Source of the DNA: Balanoglossus misakiensis
Taxonomy: Eukaryota > Hemichordata
Length of the DNA stretch: 64,000 bases
Assembly: GCA_040954595.2 (NCBI GenBank)
Contig: CM082581.2
Coordinates: forward strand, 5,518,001 to 5,582,000
Reading direction: 5' to 3'
Position numbers and translations under genes: made by a program. Of the stretch, positions 25,811 through 37,603 are shown in pieces. Under the pieces are notes generated by a model. It had not been told where the DNA came from. It did no database searches and was given only the letters and a program-made list of their open reading frames with translations. Numbering within the stretch: position 1 is the first letter of the stretch; every line of letters begins with the position of its first letter.

Positions 25811-26388
25811 CTGTCCGCATCAATCTTGATTATTTGTTAGTAGTGATACAGCAGTGGTTTAATAACTGTGAGTCTAAAAGGTGAGTCGGCGAGATAAGCG
25901 GGAAACTTGGGATAATGTTTAAACAAATAGGACCATTTCATTGTTTGTAGTGGTTATCAGCAGCGAACGCATTGTGTATACAGTCAAAGGAACTAATATG
26001 GCACAGTCATTCAGATAGAACAACTTGAGTTTTGAAGTCCTGTGAAATGTGCGTCAGCAGTTATTTCGTTATTTCCGGGAAAAAAAACAATTGACGAATT
26101 GAATTCAACTACATGTACATGTACTCATATGCATTCACGAAAAAACTGGACCATTTAAATTACTCAGTTGAAATCATTAACTCTTTACCGTTGCATGCTG
26201 AATCTCCTTCGACTACAGTGCTAAGTTACTAAGCAATTATTTAATCGATTATGTGGTCTATACACATTACATACAGGACCCGTCAAACGTGGTGATCAGC
26301 ACGTATATAAGCCGATAAGAATGCACTATAAGTGGGAATGTTTCGATAACACCCATTCTTCGATGAAACAGAAACACTTTTTACTCAG

Positions 26389-26621
26389 CCGTGGGGCTAG
26401 ATTTCTACACGCTCTACGATTGGTTGATTCGTAGCCACGTGGTGGATGAATGGACCGGGTCATTCAGAGAAACCCGTGCCCCATGCTGTATGCATCAGAT
26501 ATTGCTTGGTGGCATCAAATCAGCGGCCAGTTTTCCTGTCGTCGAATCAGTGTACGCGATTCTCTGCATGTGCTGGCCACTTCACATAAGCCCCCTTAGC
26601 TGCTTGACTATTTTAAAATGA
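26389..26621 (+). CDS. candidate second and terminal exon of the 24.4 kb model
   Basis: A strong acceptor (CACTTTTTACTCAG) precedes a frame open for 76 codons to TGA at 26619-26621. It enters in phase 1, matching the 24,578 donor. Residues begin VGLDFYTLYDWLIRSHVVDE and include five cysteines (CC, CMC and SC contexts). Hydrophobic stretches near the C-terminus (VYAILCMCWPLHISPLSC) could be a membrane segment or a secreted-protein core. G/C at third positions is about 57%, above local background. No AATAAA was seen within the next 250 nt, which weakens the case for a transcript end. The family was not recognised. Confidence 0.27.
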
Positions 26622-29600
26622 CAACTCCACAAATTTCAAAAACTCAACAGCAAATCGGCCCCCCGGGGGAGTACTGTACATCAGCGATAAACTGAACGCC
26701 AGCCGACGGTTTAAACGTCGAAAATTGCGAGATCACTGAGCATCGCCCTCGGAAGGCTCCTAACGATAACGTCGGCTCCGCTCTGCTGGGCACAATTGTT
26801 AAGTATATACTAATCGTACCCTGCACAAACTAGGCACAAAACCGAAGCAATTTAAAGTGCATTTAGAAGCTGGCATTATTCGGCAAAGGTTGATAAAATG
26901 TACTCTAAGTGGCCTCTCCAGGCCAGCCAGCAATATTAAGACAAATCGCCCCTTTTGTGACACTGTCTTCTAACGGATTCTAATTTTTAACATTCGATAT
27001 CTTTCGGGGCAAAAATATCACGCGTTCGTCACAGGTCACGACCTCGTCCAGGAACAATATTAAACAAGATTAATTCCGCAGACCATCAACATGTGCAGCA
27101 ATACTTTAAAAAACATGAATAAGGTCTGGAATTCGCTGACCGGTTTTGACTCCAATCATTCGTTATATTGTCGCGGAGGTATTTTGGGCGTTCTGACACG
27201 ACTGAACTGCAAGAGGCAATTCTAAAAAGCTGCCAAAGAAATGATATTTTAAAACGGAAACTCAAAACGTTCACTGACACACTCAGTTATTTACCATGTT
27301 CATATCCTCATGCCTGAATATTGTCCACACTCGAAATATAATATCGAATTCAAACTAGTCGCGGAATGTGTTTACGAGTCACAAATATGAAATTGTGGAA
27401 ATGTTAAAAAGCAATTACACAAATGCAATCAATACTAGTAAGGTGAACTGCTTCACTATACAATGGTAAGATCGCCAAACTATGACAAACTGTTGTCCCT
27501 GCCTCTCACCGGTTTTCTAGCTAGTCAAACGGAAAATTACCTGCTGTTCATGGTGGAAAAGTAAAGGCATGGAAACTGGGGGATTTATGGGACTAAATCC
27601 TTTCAGATGCATTACGAGTCCTAATCAATATTAGTAATGTTACAATACCCTCGACGATATGATTATCTTAAATTTGAATACATCTATCCCAGAACCCCCC
27701 AATCCGTTGCCACACTACAGGATGCAACGACGCGCTCAAATGCAGCCGATAATCGCTTCTGCTGCTGCACTTAGATTCTGAATATGAATGTGCGTAGCTG
27801 AAATGCTGCGACCGAAACTAAGGGAAATGCACAATCCCTGCGCAAGAGAAAACCCCATTTCAACATAATTGTCGTACCCAAAGTGGCATTCACCAATCGA
27901 GTAAATACGACGTTTTCCTGTCGCAGAATCTACAAAGGGAACAATACACCTCTCGGTGTCCTAGCAGAGTTGAAATGGAAACCAGGAATGAATTTTTAAA
28001 TGCGGAGAAAATCTTGTGTGGGGTGAAGACTAACGGAGGGGGATTTTCAGTGATTGCGAAAGCATCGCAAGAAACGGGAAGGCACATATACGTCACAATA
28101 AAGCTTGAATGGATGTATCACCCCTAAATCGTATTTTTTGAAACAATCTCTGACATGTTACCGATATTATAAAGATGTGCCGTTTATGAAGTCCCGGCAA
28201 TTCGATCGCCTTGGTCTATATAGTAATCGGTGTTTTGTTGTTGTGTGTTTTGGTGGGGGGGGGTTATAAAAAGCTAAATATTTTTATGTGTTTAAGGAGT
28301 GTCGGGCTTAATATTTTTGTTACTTGTTTATTAATACTCCCCTATGCTGTATATTTAATGCTTATTTCATATCATTAGCCATTGAAATTGTTATACATGT
28401 AGTTTCAGCAGAGATTAAAATGATGACGTATGACCACCTCCCGGCCGCAAATCCATCAAACCGTTAAGTTAATTTCCAAAAGGATGGATTTCAATTGATT
28501 GACTTGTTTCGGAAATTATTATTATAGTGCCGATCCCCTGGGTTTGTTCATATACCAGTGGAAATACTTTAAATAATTCATTGTCACTTCTAATTCTATT
28601 TCTAATTTAAATCGACCCAGTATACATGACGGCCGGTCAAAGCACTTTTATTTAAAACAAATTGCCATATTAGTTACCGGTATTCCCAACGCCCCGAGGA
28701 ATGTTGTTTTAAAAATTAAACACGTTGAAGTAATTTAGCGCCAGATTCTATTACGCTCCGTCCATCAACAAGAATTGGCATATGAATGTTATTGCGTTTA
28801 GCTCTAGCGCCAATTATATGCTGTATGCTGTGTGTTGTTCGAATTTTTCTTTATTTGGTACTGACTAATAATAGCACCAGAGATAAAGGAAAACATTACT
28901 GGTAATAATTGATGCGATCGGAAAGGCTTGAGTACAGTTGTCTGAGTCGAACTGCATGGTTACTATTGAATTATTCAAAATTCCTACAAGTATTTCGATA
29001 TGATGACCCCTGATTAGCCTAGAGGTGAAAATTAATGCCCTTCTGATCGAGAAATAGTCATGAGTTCATTGGTGTTTCATTTGTGCGCAGATACTGTTTT
29101 TCAATCCACTCAATTTTCGCGGGAATGCAACTACACATATTCTTGGGTTGTTCGGCCACCAGCATAATCATGTTTTCACTATCGGCCGTCACAAAATAAA
29201 AATAATTATTCGTACAGTCACGTATATATACGTCAAGAAGGACGTCTGAAAAGATATAAGACAATTACGCTTTTGTTTGTGATCACAAATAACTTCCAAT
29301 TAGAGCCAGACTAGCAATATTGAAAACCACACCTGAATTCACATACTTATAAGACGTAGGATTATGATATTTGTCCTAAGCTGTGGTTGCAGTTCTTAAA
29401 TACTTAGCTTGGGATCTTTGGATCTTATAATACATAGTCTCTTAAAAGGGTCCACCCAGCGATTAATAAAATGATAGCAATGTGAAGGACGTTGCTTCTG
29501 CGGAGATACCTGGCTATGATCACGTCATGATTCGATGGATATTCATTTTGATTTCTGGGTTTGATAGGACGTGAATTATAGGCAAGGCAGCAGAAAGAAA

Positions 29601-30166
29601 GGCAATATCGCAAAACATTAATTTTGTTATCTGTCAGATACGTTGTACGTGGACCATAAGAGATGCCCAACTCCGAGGCATGTTTTCTGAAGGGATAGAA
29701 TGAAATGCTAATATACACTGTAGTTCCTTTGTAAGCAATACTCGGCGGGCTTTATGCTAATTGGCCGTCAAAATGTCAGCAATGTAGTGAGACGGATTTC
29801 GAAAGGAATTAATGGGGGCGTTGTTACCACATCTTCAATTCGAGAAACGATAATAGTTTGAGTGTTGTCTACTCAAAGAAGTACGACAGGGCAGGAACAT
29901 CACGTTCCAAGACTTAAATAAAGTTTGACGCAGATGCTTGCTTTGAGCAACAGCCATTCCCTGAAGGTAAACAGTCTGGAAAAAATGCCAGGCTGCCAGT
30001 CGTTGCGTATTTTCCTTTGGCGTAACGTTTGTCGTCGCAAATAAACAGCTGACAAATACCTGCTTCATGACGTAATTATGTGACAATGCGGCCATGTCGA
30101 ATTTTAAACGCGGATTAATCTGCTGTCTTTAACCCAATGTACATGTATGCTCTAAAAGATAATCAT
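26622..30166. other. no supported gene
   Basis: AT-rich, with a 9-base G run at 28255-28263. Minus-strand 29835-30095 is an ATG-started frame of 86 codons in a favourable start context (GACATGG), without domain or conserved features I recognise. Confidence 0.5.
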
Positions 30167-30310
30167 CAAAATAACTTAAAGCGTGTTTTATATCGAGTAG
30201 GTTATGGACCTAACAACGCTAGTGATATCACCCGATTGCATCAACTCGATTGGTTATTCCATCCTCGGGTCATTAAGGTCAAGCATTTATCCTTGTACAA
30301 CGTAAGAGGT
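30167..30310 (+). pseudogene. CR1/L2-like LINE C-terminal relic
   Basis: The translation reads QNNLKRVLYRV, a spacer, then DITRLHQLDWLFHPRVIKVK and HLSLYN. This follows the order of the segment after the reverse transcriptase in CR1/L2-type elements: QN..AAR, then HIT..L..LHWLPV..RI.FK followed by a hydrophobic run. Conserved positions kept are Q-N, R, I-T, L, W-L, R and K. The key LHWLPV core has drifted to LDWLFH. The frame continues to a stop at 30409 but loses resemblance. Only this short piece was seen; no endonuclease or reverse transcriptase is adjacent. Confidence 0.42.
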
Positions 30311-32369
30311 ATTAGCCATAACTTTAAAAACAAATCTCCGAACACCGGATTTTCCCGCACGACACATGTGCAGTGTTACTGCCTAATAACGTGTTTTACA
30401 AAGTGTTAACCGTCACGGTGATAAATAAACCGTGAGCGGGTCTATTAATGTTCACAAGCCATCTCCATTCTTTCACTGAAGACAACATGAGGGCGGAACG
30501 TCAAGAATTTATTATGCGAAAGGTTCGACGCCCGGGTCTGTTTCACTCAACGCTGCCGACTTTCTCCGTGTCTTTCCTTCCCCTTTTCTTCGTACAGTCT
30601 ACATGCACGCCGTCGTTTCAATTCTGTTATGGCCGCACTTTCAGAATAAATTGCCCTATCTGGAGGCGGTATCTCTGTATTAATATAAAACTTCATGAAA
30701 GTCGAAGTAAACGTCAGTGCTAACCAAGAGAAACAACTCGATAACATCTGACGTTTCATCCACATTTCAAGTTATACGTCCGAATTATCGAACATTTATC
30801 ATAATTTATGACGGCAAGGGGAACCATCTCCGGGCCATAATCATAACCATCACATTTATCCGCCATTAATCTGACGTCATACTTCACTGAAAGAGTAAGT
30901 GCACTCTACGCCGAAAGTAGAGCATTTCAATGGATAAAACACCGGTAACCGTATATATATATGCCTATACCTTGACGCGCCGACACATCAGAAAACGACG
31001 TGCGCTTGAATACGCTGACAGTGAAAGCCGATTACTGAATAAATAAGACAGTCACGCAAAACACGGCACTGATTCCAAGAACGAGGTTATTTGATCCAGG
31101 TATGGAGGGGATGAAATTGTTTGACGGGGTTGAATTCGTGCGGCTTTATAACGAACAAGTCGACCGTCACACTAACGTTTAAATTCACAATATGGGTCTT
31201 TGATTACAGATTCTTCTAAATATACAAGCATTCGCAGTATCTCTCATTTTGCATCTTCACACTGCACATGTATAGCACAGGTGTTAGGCTGCCTGCGATT
31301 ATGAAATTTAGACTAAATGATTACTGACCGTGACAAACAAGATGTTTTGGTGCCTATTTTTTCAAATACTGTGAAAAGTATAATCCAATTCCCGATTACC
31401 GCGTAGCCTACAGTGTTTTTTCTTCTAATTGCCGAGGAAAAATGTGTTAAATGCCACTGCAGTCCGTTTACCTTTTGCGGCTGGCGTGTTTAAGACTGTG
31501 CATTGGTATTTTGGCACTGGCGGTGAACGTCAGTGGTTGGATACACCAGCTGGTGTTCAAATTTCATTGTCTCAATAAAACGTTCCCATGAGATGCCGCA
31601 TGCTTCATGTTTTCCCCTCGTCTTCTCTAACGAGTTTATCAACCGTCATTCTACCGTTGAGCACACTGTATATAATCTTTTACGTGGTATATTGAATACA
31701 GGTGTATCACACAGTCTCGGGCGGGCGGTGACAGAACGATCGTTCCAGACTCAAGGCAGGTCAATATAGTGTACGTTGTGGTTATTTTACCAGTGATATT
31801 TTTGAACTTTCTATATATATAATCCGGCAGATGTGCAATTTATTATATGATCTTTCTTTTTCAACACTCATGGATCTGCAAGCCCCCCCCCCTCGTGAAA
31901 AAGCCAGTTCTACCATGGTTTACATGTAATTGACGAGTCGTATGACGTTTTAAAAAACAAAGGAAACAACTGCATGTAGACTTGAACTCTAGGAAGAAAT
32001 ACCATTAGTTTATAGAAAGAAAATTGCAAACCGAACTTGATTTCGGTTCAAAATTCGGATCATGACCAATCGTGCCGTTGGAAGCGTTTGTATTCCAAAT
32101 GAGTTTCTTATATGCAAACGAACTTTTAGTTCCCATTACATGTGCTATATTATAATTCAAATTCCACATAAAAGAAGGGACTTTCTTGATAATTTGTAAC
32201 GAGCAAACATTATCCGCATTTTAAATCGGTAAGACGTTCTAACGTTGAAAAAGTAGGCCTATTTGCATTTTGCCTCGTCTGTCAAAACCTTTGAAAAAAA
32301 GATATTTCATAGATGAATATCGGTATCACATCAAGTTTGCAATGCCATATCTGCTTTCAATATCTGGGT
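30311..32369. other. no supported gene
   Basis: Unique AT-rich DNA with a 10-base C run at 31883-31892 and a small (TA) run near 30953-30962. No exon or element ends were seen. Confidence 0.5.
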
Positions 32370-32800
32370 TACTAATCTAGTCTCGTGACAGATGGCAATT
32401 AATAACGAATCATAATGTGATATCATGTACATTTGACTTCGCCAAGACATGTGATAGCATCAATTACAAATTATTACTCCATAAGTTGATATCGTTTCGT
32501 GTCTGCAGGATGTTTGCCTCAAATAAGGTTTGATTCGTCACCCTCTCGCTTCGGGTGCTGCAGACTGGTTGTCTCGCCTTGGCCCTCTTTTGTTTATTAT
32601 TTTCGTCAATGGCATTACGATATTGAGGAATGGACAAATGTAATAAGGACACGGTCGCTTTACCGTGGCATTCATGAATTGAACTTGGATGTGACAATAC
32701 GTTGTATGTCGGTAGGATATCTAAAAATTTCAATAGGGAGGCCTAGTGAAGTAAATGTTATTTTCACATTCAACACTTATTGCTCAATAGTCTTTTATTC
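32370..32800 (+). pseudogene. frameshifted non-LTR retrotransposon reverse transcriptase
   Basis: Pieces of the reverse transcriptase appear in the correct order but in different frames with stops between them. First is an AINN-like segment with an upstream LVS (32387-32410 region). Next comes FDFAKTCDSINYKLLLHKL from 32432, matching the catalytic motif A region usually seen as LDFSKAFDTVNH. Then LGPLLFIIFVNGI from 32578 matches LGPLLF..Y.NDI. A degraded motif C, GCDNTLYVG from 32687, stands where F-ADDT-LY is expected, with one catalytic Asp replaced by Asn. Finally a thumb-like EVNVIFTFNTYCS lies near 32750. The spacings, about 49 and 36 codons, fit an intact domain with small deletions. 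The closest groups are jockey/CR1/L2-type LINEs. It is a dead copy. Confidence 0.75.
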
Positions 32801-34095
32801 TTTCACTTGTTGAACTGTTCTGAAATAACGAAGTTCTGACAACGTGTGGACGAGTTATTTCTAATTCAACATGACAACACGGATATCACGTGGCGCGGTT
32901 AAGTATTACGATTGTGTTGTATGGCAAATGACGTATTCGGCGAAATGGCGGCGGGCGGAAACCGCCGAAAATGGCAATTTCCTTCGACTTTGTGAACACC
33001 GAAATGGCCGTGCCCGATTTGTGTAATTGGCGCGCTCAGCTGCCTCGGAGTTATGACTCAGTCCGGTAACCATAGTGACCGGTTGGTGTCACAGAGCGCA
33101 TTCTGGTCATGATGAGGAGACCAAAAGCATGCGTGTGGTCTGAAAGGAGTGATGTATCGCTGTCGTTCAAATTTCTTGCTTTAATTCACTCTGACTCTGA
33201 GTCCGTTATTCGCGGAATCGACAAGTGTGAAATGCGATGACGCAGAACAGACCGGTCCTGACATCATGACACGACTTTTTTTCTCTACATATCGCATCAC
33301 ACAGAAAACCAATCAGCGCGTCTCGAAAGAGCGCCTCTTCAACATAGCGTCATTTTTGGTCAAATAACACTGGCTCAAAATTGAATGATTTAACATCAAC
33401 CAACCGACATCATCTGTGCACTATAGCCAATGACATGTTCAGTGATTTACCACGTGTTTGCTAACGCTTTACGTAAAGTGTGAAGTGGTTCATATGTGCA
33501 CAGATATGTGACATGAACTATACATGTACTTCCAGACGTTTTAACGTAGGCTATTGCTGGGGTTACACGTGAATAATTTTAAACCTGAGTTGATCAGATT
33601 TGTCGCTCTGTAAACATTCCTTATCAGCGACTTAGGAGAACGCTCGTTTACACGTCAATTTACAAGATCTAAATTTAGTTCGGGTCAAGCGTCCTCAGCG
33701 GTATTCACTTGGCTAACTCAACTTAACTACAATCGCCAAAATGGCCGACGTAAACATCGCACAGGTGTTCTCCACGCTCTTTTTGTGTTCAATCAATCAA
33801 TCGAGACGCTTTCGGCGAAGATATTTACTAGGAGAGAATTTTGACGGCCTAACCCCGCCTGATGTCGACATCCCACTCATTTTAAGATCAATGAGTCGCC
33901 GTCGGAGAAGACGACCAAGTTTACGTTTCCTTTTCCTGTGTCTCAGTTATTTTAATGCCTGCACCGCACCCGTGTATCGGTCGATATGGACGAGAGAAAT
34001 CAGAGATTGAAATCAGTAGTTTGACTTCGTCATCTGACCATGGAGGTACTAGAGAGACCAATTGTTGCCGCGATCGCGGGAGCATCTTGCTTGAA

Positions 34096-34121
34096 CGCTG
34101 TCCATCGTGGCATGGACAGCG
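34096..34121. repeat. 9-bp perfect stem hairpin in the element
   Basis: CGCTGTCCA and TGGACAGCG are exact reverse complements separated by eight bases. It lies within the TIR-bounded element, just left of its subterminal repeats. Confidence 0.75.
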
Positions 34122-34178
34122 TCTCTTTTTACGTCCATGATCGTGGTAATGACCGCGAGCCGGAAGACAAGATTTAGT

Positions 34179-34375
34179 GCGGTGTTTAGTTCGGCGATCG
34201 GGTCACACGTGTGAAGAGGTCATTGTTTAAGACGGCGCACCGTACCTGAACCACCCCTCCGACTCCGGATTATTTAAATGCGGTGTTAGTCCGGAGTTGT
34301 CTGGTCACACGTCAAACTGACACCGAGTTAAATTTAATCCGGTGTCAGGTCCGGAGTAAACAGGCACGTGTAACC
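34179..34375. repeat. three imperfect subterminal direct repeats with internal dyads
   Basis: Units start at 34179, 34280 and 34339 and share the order CGGTGTYAG, TCCGGAGT (TTCGGCGA in the first) and GGTCACACGT or GGCACGTGT. Each is preceded by an AT-rich TTTAAAT-like stretch. ACTCCGGA (34262) pairs with TCCGGAGT (34290). TGACACCG (34318) pairs with CGGTGTCA (34340) around TTAAATTTAA, giving a nearly complete 30-bp palindrome. The third unit merges with the right terminal inverted repeat. Such arrays are typical places for transposase binding in DNA transposons; that role is inferred here. Confidence 0.65.
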
Positions 34376-34380
34376 CCCCC

Positions 34381-36079
34381 TTATAATTCAGAATTGAGTT
34401 ATACAAGTGCTCAGGCCAAGGACAAAATGTGTGTGGTTCCGATAAGATAGTATAGGCCTAAGTCGGGATTTCGTTCTATTTTAAGATTTTTGCTCAGGCC
34501 AATACTCAGTTGCAATCAGTTGTTCTTAACACCAAATACATGTACACATGTACGTCTATGATGTCATCGTTACACCTGCAATTCTCTAAATACGAACATT
34601 TTGTACACCCTCCCCACCATGGTCGTTATAACGAAGCTCCACACAGTATGGCGATTTATTATTACTTCCATGCTAATCACCACGCAAATTACGACATTTA
34701 CACTTCCGCATTAATTTCGATCTTATTTGTTTAGGGTCGGTAAATAAATTAGAAGGTTGGTCAGGTGGTTAAAAATTTCTGTCACGGGTTTAGTGGTAGA
34801 AGAGTTTTATTTTCTGAAAATAAATAGGATAACCTGAACTCTGTTGTTTTCCCATATGTGCTCTAAACGAATCATTAGGATATTATTAAAACATTAGCGT
34901 ATTAACAAATACAATCATGCGAGATCAATTACGAAACGCCTTTGTTGTCACCGACTGTCGCGTCAATATATTAGCTTCCCTGCAGATTTTGTCAAATTGA
35001 ACTTCTGTTACAATATCCCGACACAGCTGCAAAATCCCCCTTAATGTATGCATGTTCCAGTTAAAATACTTCATGGCGGCTTAATCCAATGATAATGACT
35101 TTGTTCACCCCGTCAGAGAGTCCAGCCGTTTTAATTATTAAAGATGGCGGGCTATTCTGGATACTAATCAACAAAATCGTTTCAACGTGCAGTCGAATGA
35201 AATGTGTACATGTACGTTCTGAGTATTCAGGCTATTTTATCTGATTCCAAATCCGATTCCGATAAATCGAATGCTATACACAAGACCAGAATGCAAAGCG
35301 CCGGCTGTAGCTTACGTCATCGCGCATCACCTTTAGTATGAGGTTGGATAACGTACATGTATATGCAACTGTGCTAAACCGATGCAGTCAGCCCTGAACA
35401 AGAATGCCGGCCGCAAGGGCCCGTTGGCATGACGAAAATAAACACTCGAAGGAACGCTGCGATTTCCATGAAAGATGCGATGAAATACACCCGCAAATGC
35501 TACTGTTTACCCCGCTTCACAAAATAAATACCGCCAGACTTGGAGAATAACTCGCAGAAGGAAGTATAATTTCCTGACGGTGCGCATTCCGGTGCGACGG
35601 GGCCGCGCTTTACACGCACGCCAGTCATATTTTACGGCTCTGTCGAGTACCATTGTATTTGATTCAAAGGCATAACAATTACGCGCAGTTTGTAAGGATT
35701 CGGAGAACAAAAAATACCAGCGTGTTCTCTTTAATGCGAGAGCAAAGTCTTGCAATATCTGTCATGAAAGTCTGCTGTTGTCGTTTCAAAACGCGAATAG
35801 ATTGCCCTCTTATTAAAAGCGCAATTAAAAGGGAAAGACACGTGGCTTACATCGTCTACACCTCGATGGCATCAGCGGAGAGATAGTCCGGCAGAACACA
35901 CACCATTGTACATTAGTTTTCAGCTCACGTTATCCTCTGTGAGAGCTTTTACTTAAGTCATTTAGTCATTTGAATTCTGTCTTTTTCAGACGGTAAATGT
36001 TTAAATAACATGGCTTGAAAGCTTTTTATTACAATAGAGGCTGAGGGAGCTCAGGCAAGCATGGCATTGTATTTTAAGT
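34381..36079. other. no supported gene
   Basis: AT-rich, with GC-richer islands at 35400-35640. An ATGGCGG (YY1-like) core lies near 35150. TACATGTA occurs at 34537, 35210 and 35355. Confidence 0.5.
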
Positions 36080-36300
36080 GTGAGTTTTCCCCCCGCCAAG
36101 ACCTTGCCGAGCCCACGTATAAACGCACCGCCCCTGTCGTCAATTTCAATTTCATTGCGTGCGCGCGGTTTGTGCCTTCACTTTTACACGCGCAGGAATT
36201 TTCGCCATCGTCAAAACCTGACTTTGCCCGCGAGTGAGACAGCGGCCAATTAATCTACAGACAGCTGTGACCCTTTCTCGGGGAGACTGCACGAGGCGCA
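36080..36300. promoter_or_regulatory. GC-rich island, possible promoter or enhancer
   Basis: Compared with the flanks this block is markedly GC- and CpG-rich. It holds TATAAACGCACCGCCCC (36119), a CCAAT/homeodomain-type GGCCAATTAATC (36243), an E-box CAGCTGT (36263) and repeated GTGCGCGCG. No open frame of note starts from it. An X-box-like GTCGCC-AT-GGCTAC follows at 36378-36391. Function is inferred from composition only. Confidence 0.25.
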
Positions 36301-36524
36301 ACCGTTATAAACCCTCATGCATTTAAGTACGAGTAAATACAGTTTGAGTGTAGGTGAACTAGATTCTGACTGATTGCGTCGCCATGGCTACAAACTGAGT
36401 TTACAAAGGTGGCAGTTCATTGATCAATCTAGCGACTTCGACTATATTAGATTCTCGCAGCTCACTGATAATTTCCTCTGGTGCGTTTTTTCGTGTTCAT
36501 TGTAGATATTACGAATACTGTAGC

Positions 36525-36536
36525 GGGGGGGGGGGG
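36525..36536 (+). repeat. G homopolymer, 12 bases
   Basis: Uninterrupted run of G after TAGC. Similar runs occur at 60599-60611 (13 G), 31883-31892 (10 C), 59680-59690 (11 C) and 58162-58177 (16 C). Confidence 0.9.
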
Positions 36537-37552
36537 ACTCAGATACTAGATTGCTTTATGTTTTAAAATTGGAAATCGGTTATTTCATTGCACTTGTGCC
36601 GAAAACGGAAGTTCGACATTAAGCTCGTTCCCTTTATCGAAATCAGTTTAACGTTTGGTCCTTAATTAAGTTTATTCAAATGAGTATTTTGCTAGTTTAT
36701 ATTCGTGAATAATAATGAAAAGTAGGAAAATCGTATCCTTACCTTGCAGCGAATCATGAAGTTTTAACACTTTATTTACTGATGACAGGAGATCGATCCA
36801 TACATGGCATTCAGGTGAATTCTTTTGGTCCGTACACTGAAATATTTAAAGTTTCCGGTTGCGTGTGTAATTTACGCCCAGGTCTGTCTCTGCCACCTCC
36901 TCTCCTTGCGATCTGTGTATGAAAAGAAAACCATGATGAAAAATCCCCTGAGTTTTGACCGAAAGCAAACCGAAGACGGGCTACATCTTTACAGGGACCT
37001 GTACAGATGTAAAGTTACACCGTCGGTATTTGAATGGAATGTTGTTGATGACAAAAAAGCGTTATTGAGATTTCGACCGAACAGAAAAACACAAATCGCA
37101 GAACAGAACACAGAACATTAAACATGCACTCGGCGAGTTGTAAAGAAAGGTTTGATGTCACAAATATACACGGGCGTCATTATATCAGCGGATTGGATGT
37201 GCAGTATTAAAAGGCGGCAACCAGGGAGAAAGTTCCTCTCTATACTGAGTTGCTAGGACATTTGTCCTCTTACCCACGTGACACGGACAGTCACCAAGTC
37301 GAGCGATGTGTGCATTCGCTTACACTAAAACCGTCCCGTCTACCGAACAGAGCGTTTTAAAAAATAAAAACGCCTATATACATCTACGATGCCTTTCGCA
37401 AACACGGTTTGCTTAGCCACATGGCTTCATATTAACATATAACTTCATCAAGATGTTACAGCGGCGGGCGCTTATCGTCATTACAGATCGTTTTATCTCC
37501 GCTTGACACGAGTCAAGCGACGGCGTCGTGCGACTGATTGAAATTCCATGTC

Positions 37553-37603
37553 TGCGAAGCCATCCAAACCATCGGGCACATGTTTTGCAAGTGTAGTTCT
37601 TTT
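37553..37603 (+). pseudogene. possible LINE C-terminal zinc-binding relic
   Basis: Translation gives CEAIQTIGHMFCKCSSF. The pattern C-x3-QT-x2-H-x4-C resembles the terminal CxCG..QT..H....C segment of jockey/CR1-type LINE proteins. Upstream the frame is interrupted by a stop at about 37531. The opposite strand also yields a C-x2-C-x5-H-x4-C peptide in the same place (CIICDTKELHLQNMC), which shows how easily such patterns arise, so this is tentative. Confidence 0.28.

Larger units (their letters stand above)
33561..34377 (+). mobile_element. non-autonomous or decayed DNA transposon with 13-bp TIRs
   Basis: GGGGTTACACGTG at 33561-33573 is matched exactly by its reverse complement at 34365-34377. 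The C run continues three bases beyond on the right. The core TTACACGT recurs inside: TTTACACGTCAA at 33648 and GGTCACACGTG/C at 34201 and 34303. The right third carries three related direct repeats and two hairpins. An open frame of 89 codons (33741-34010) starts MADVNIAQVFSTLF and contains a run of six arginines. No DDE domain was recognised. G-rich ends and an arginine-rich leader recall PIF/Harbinger-like elements, but no clear 3-bp target duplication is visible, so the superfamily is unassigned. Confidence 0.62.
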
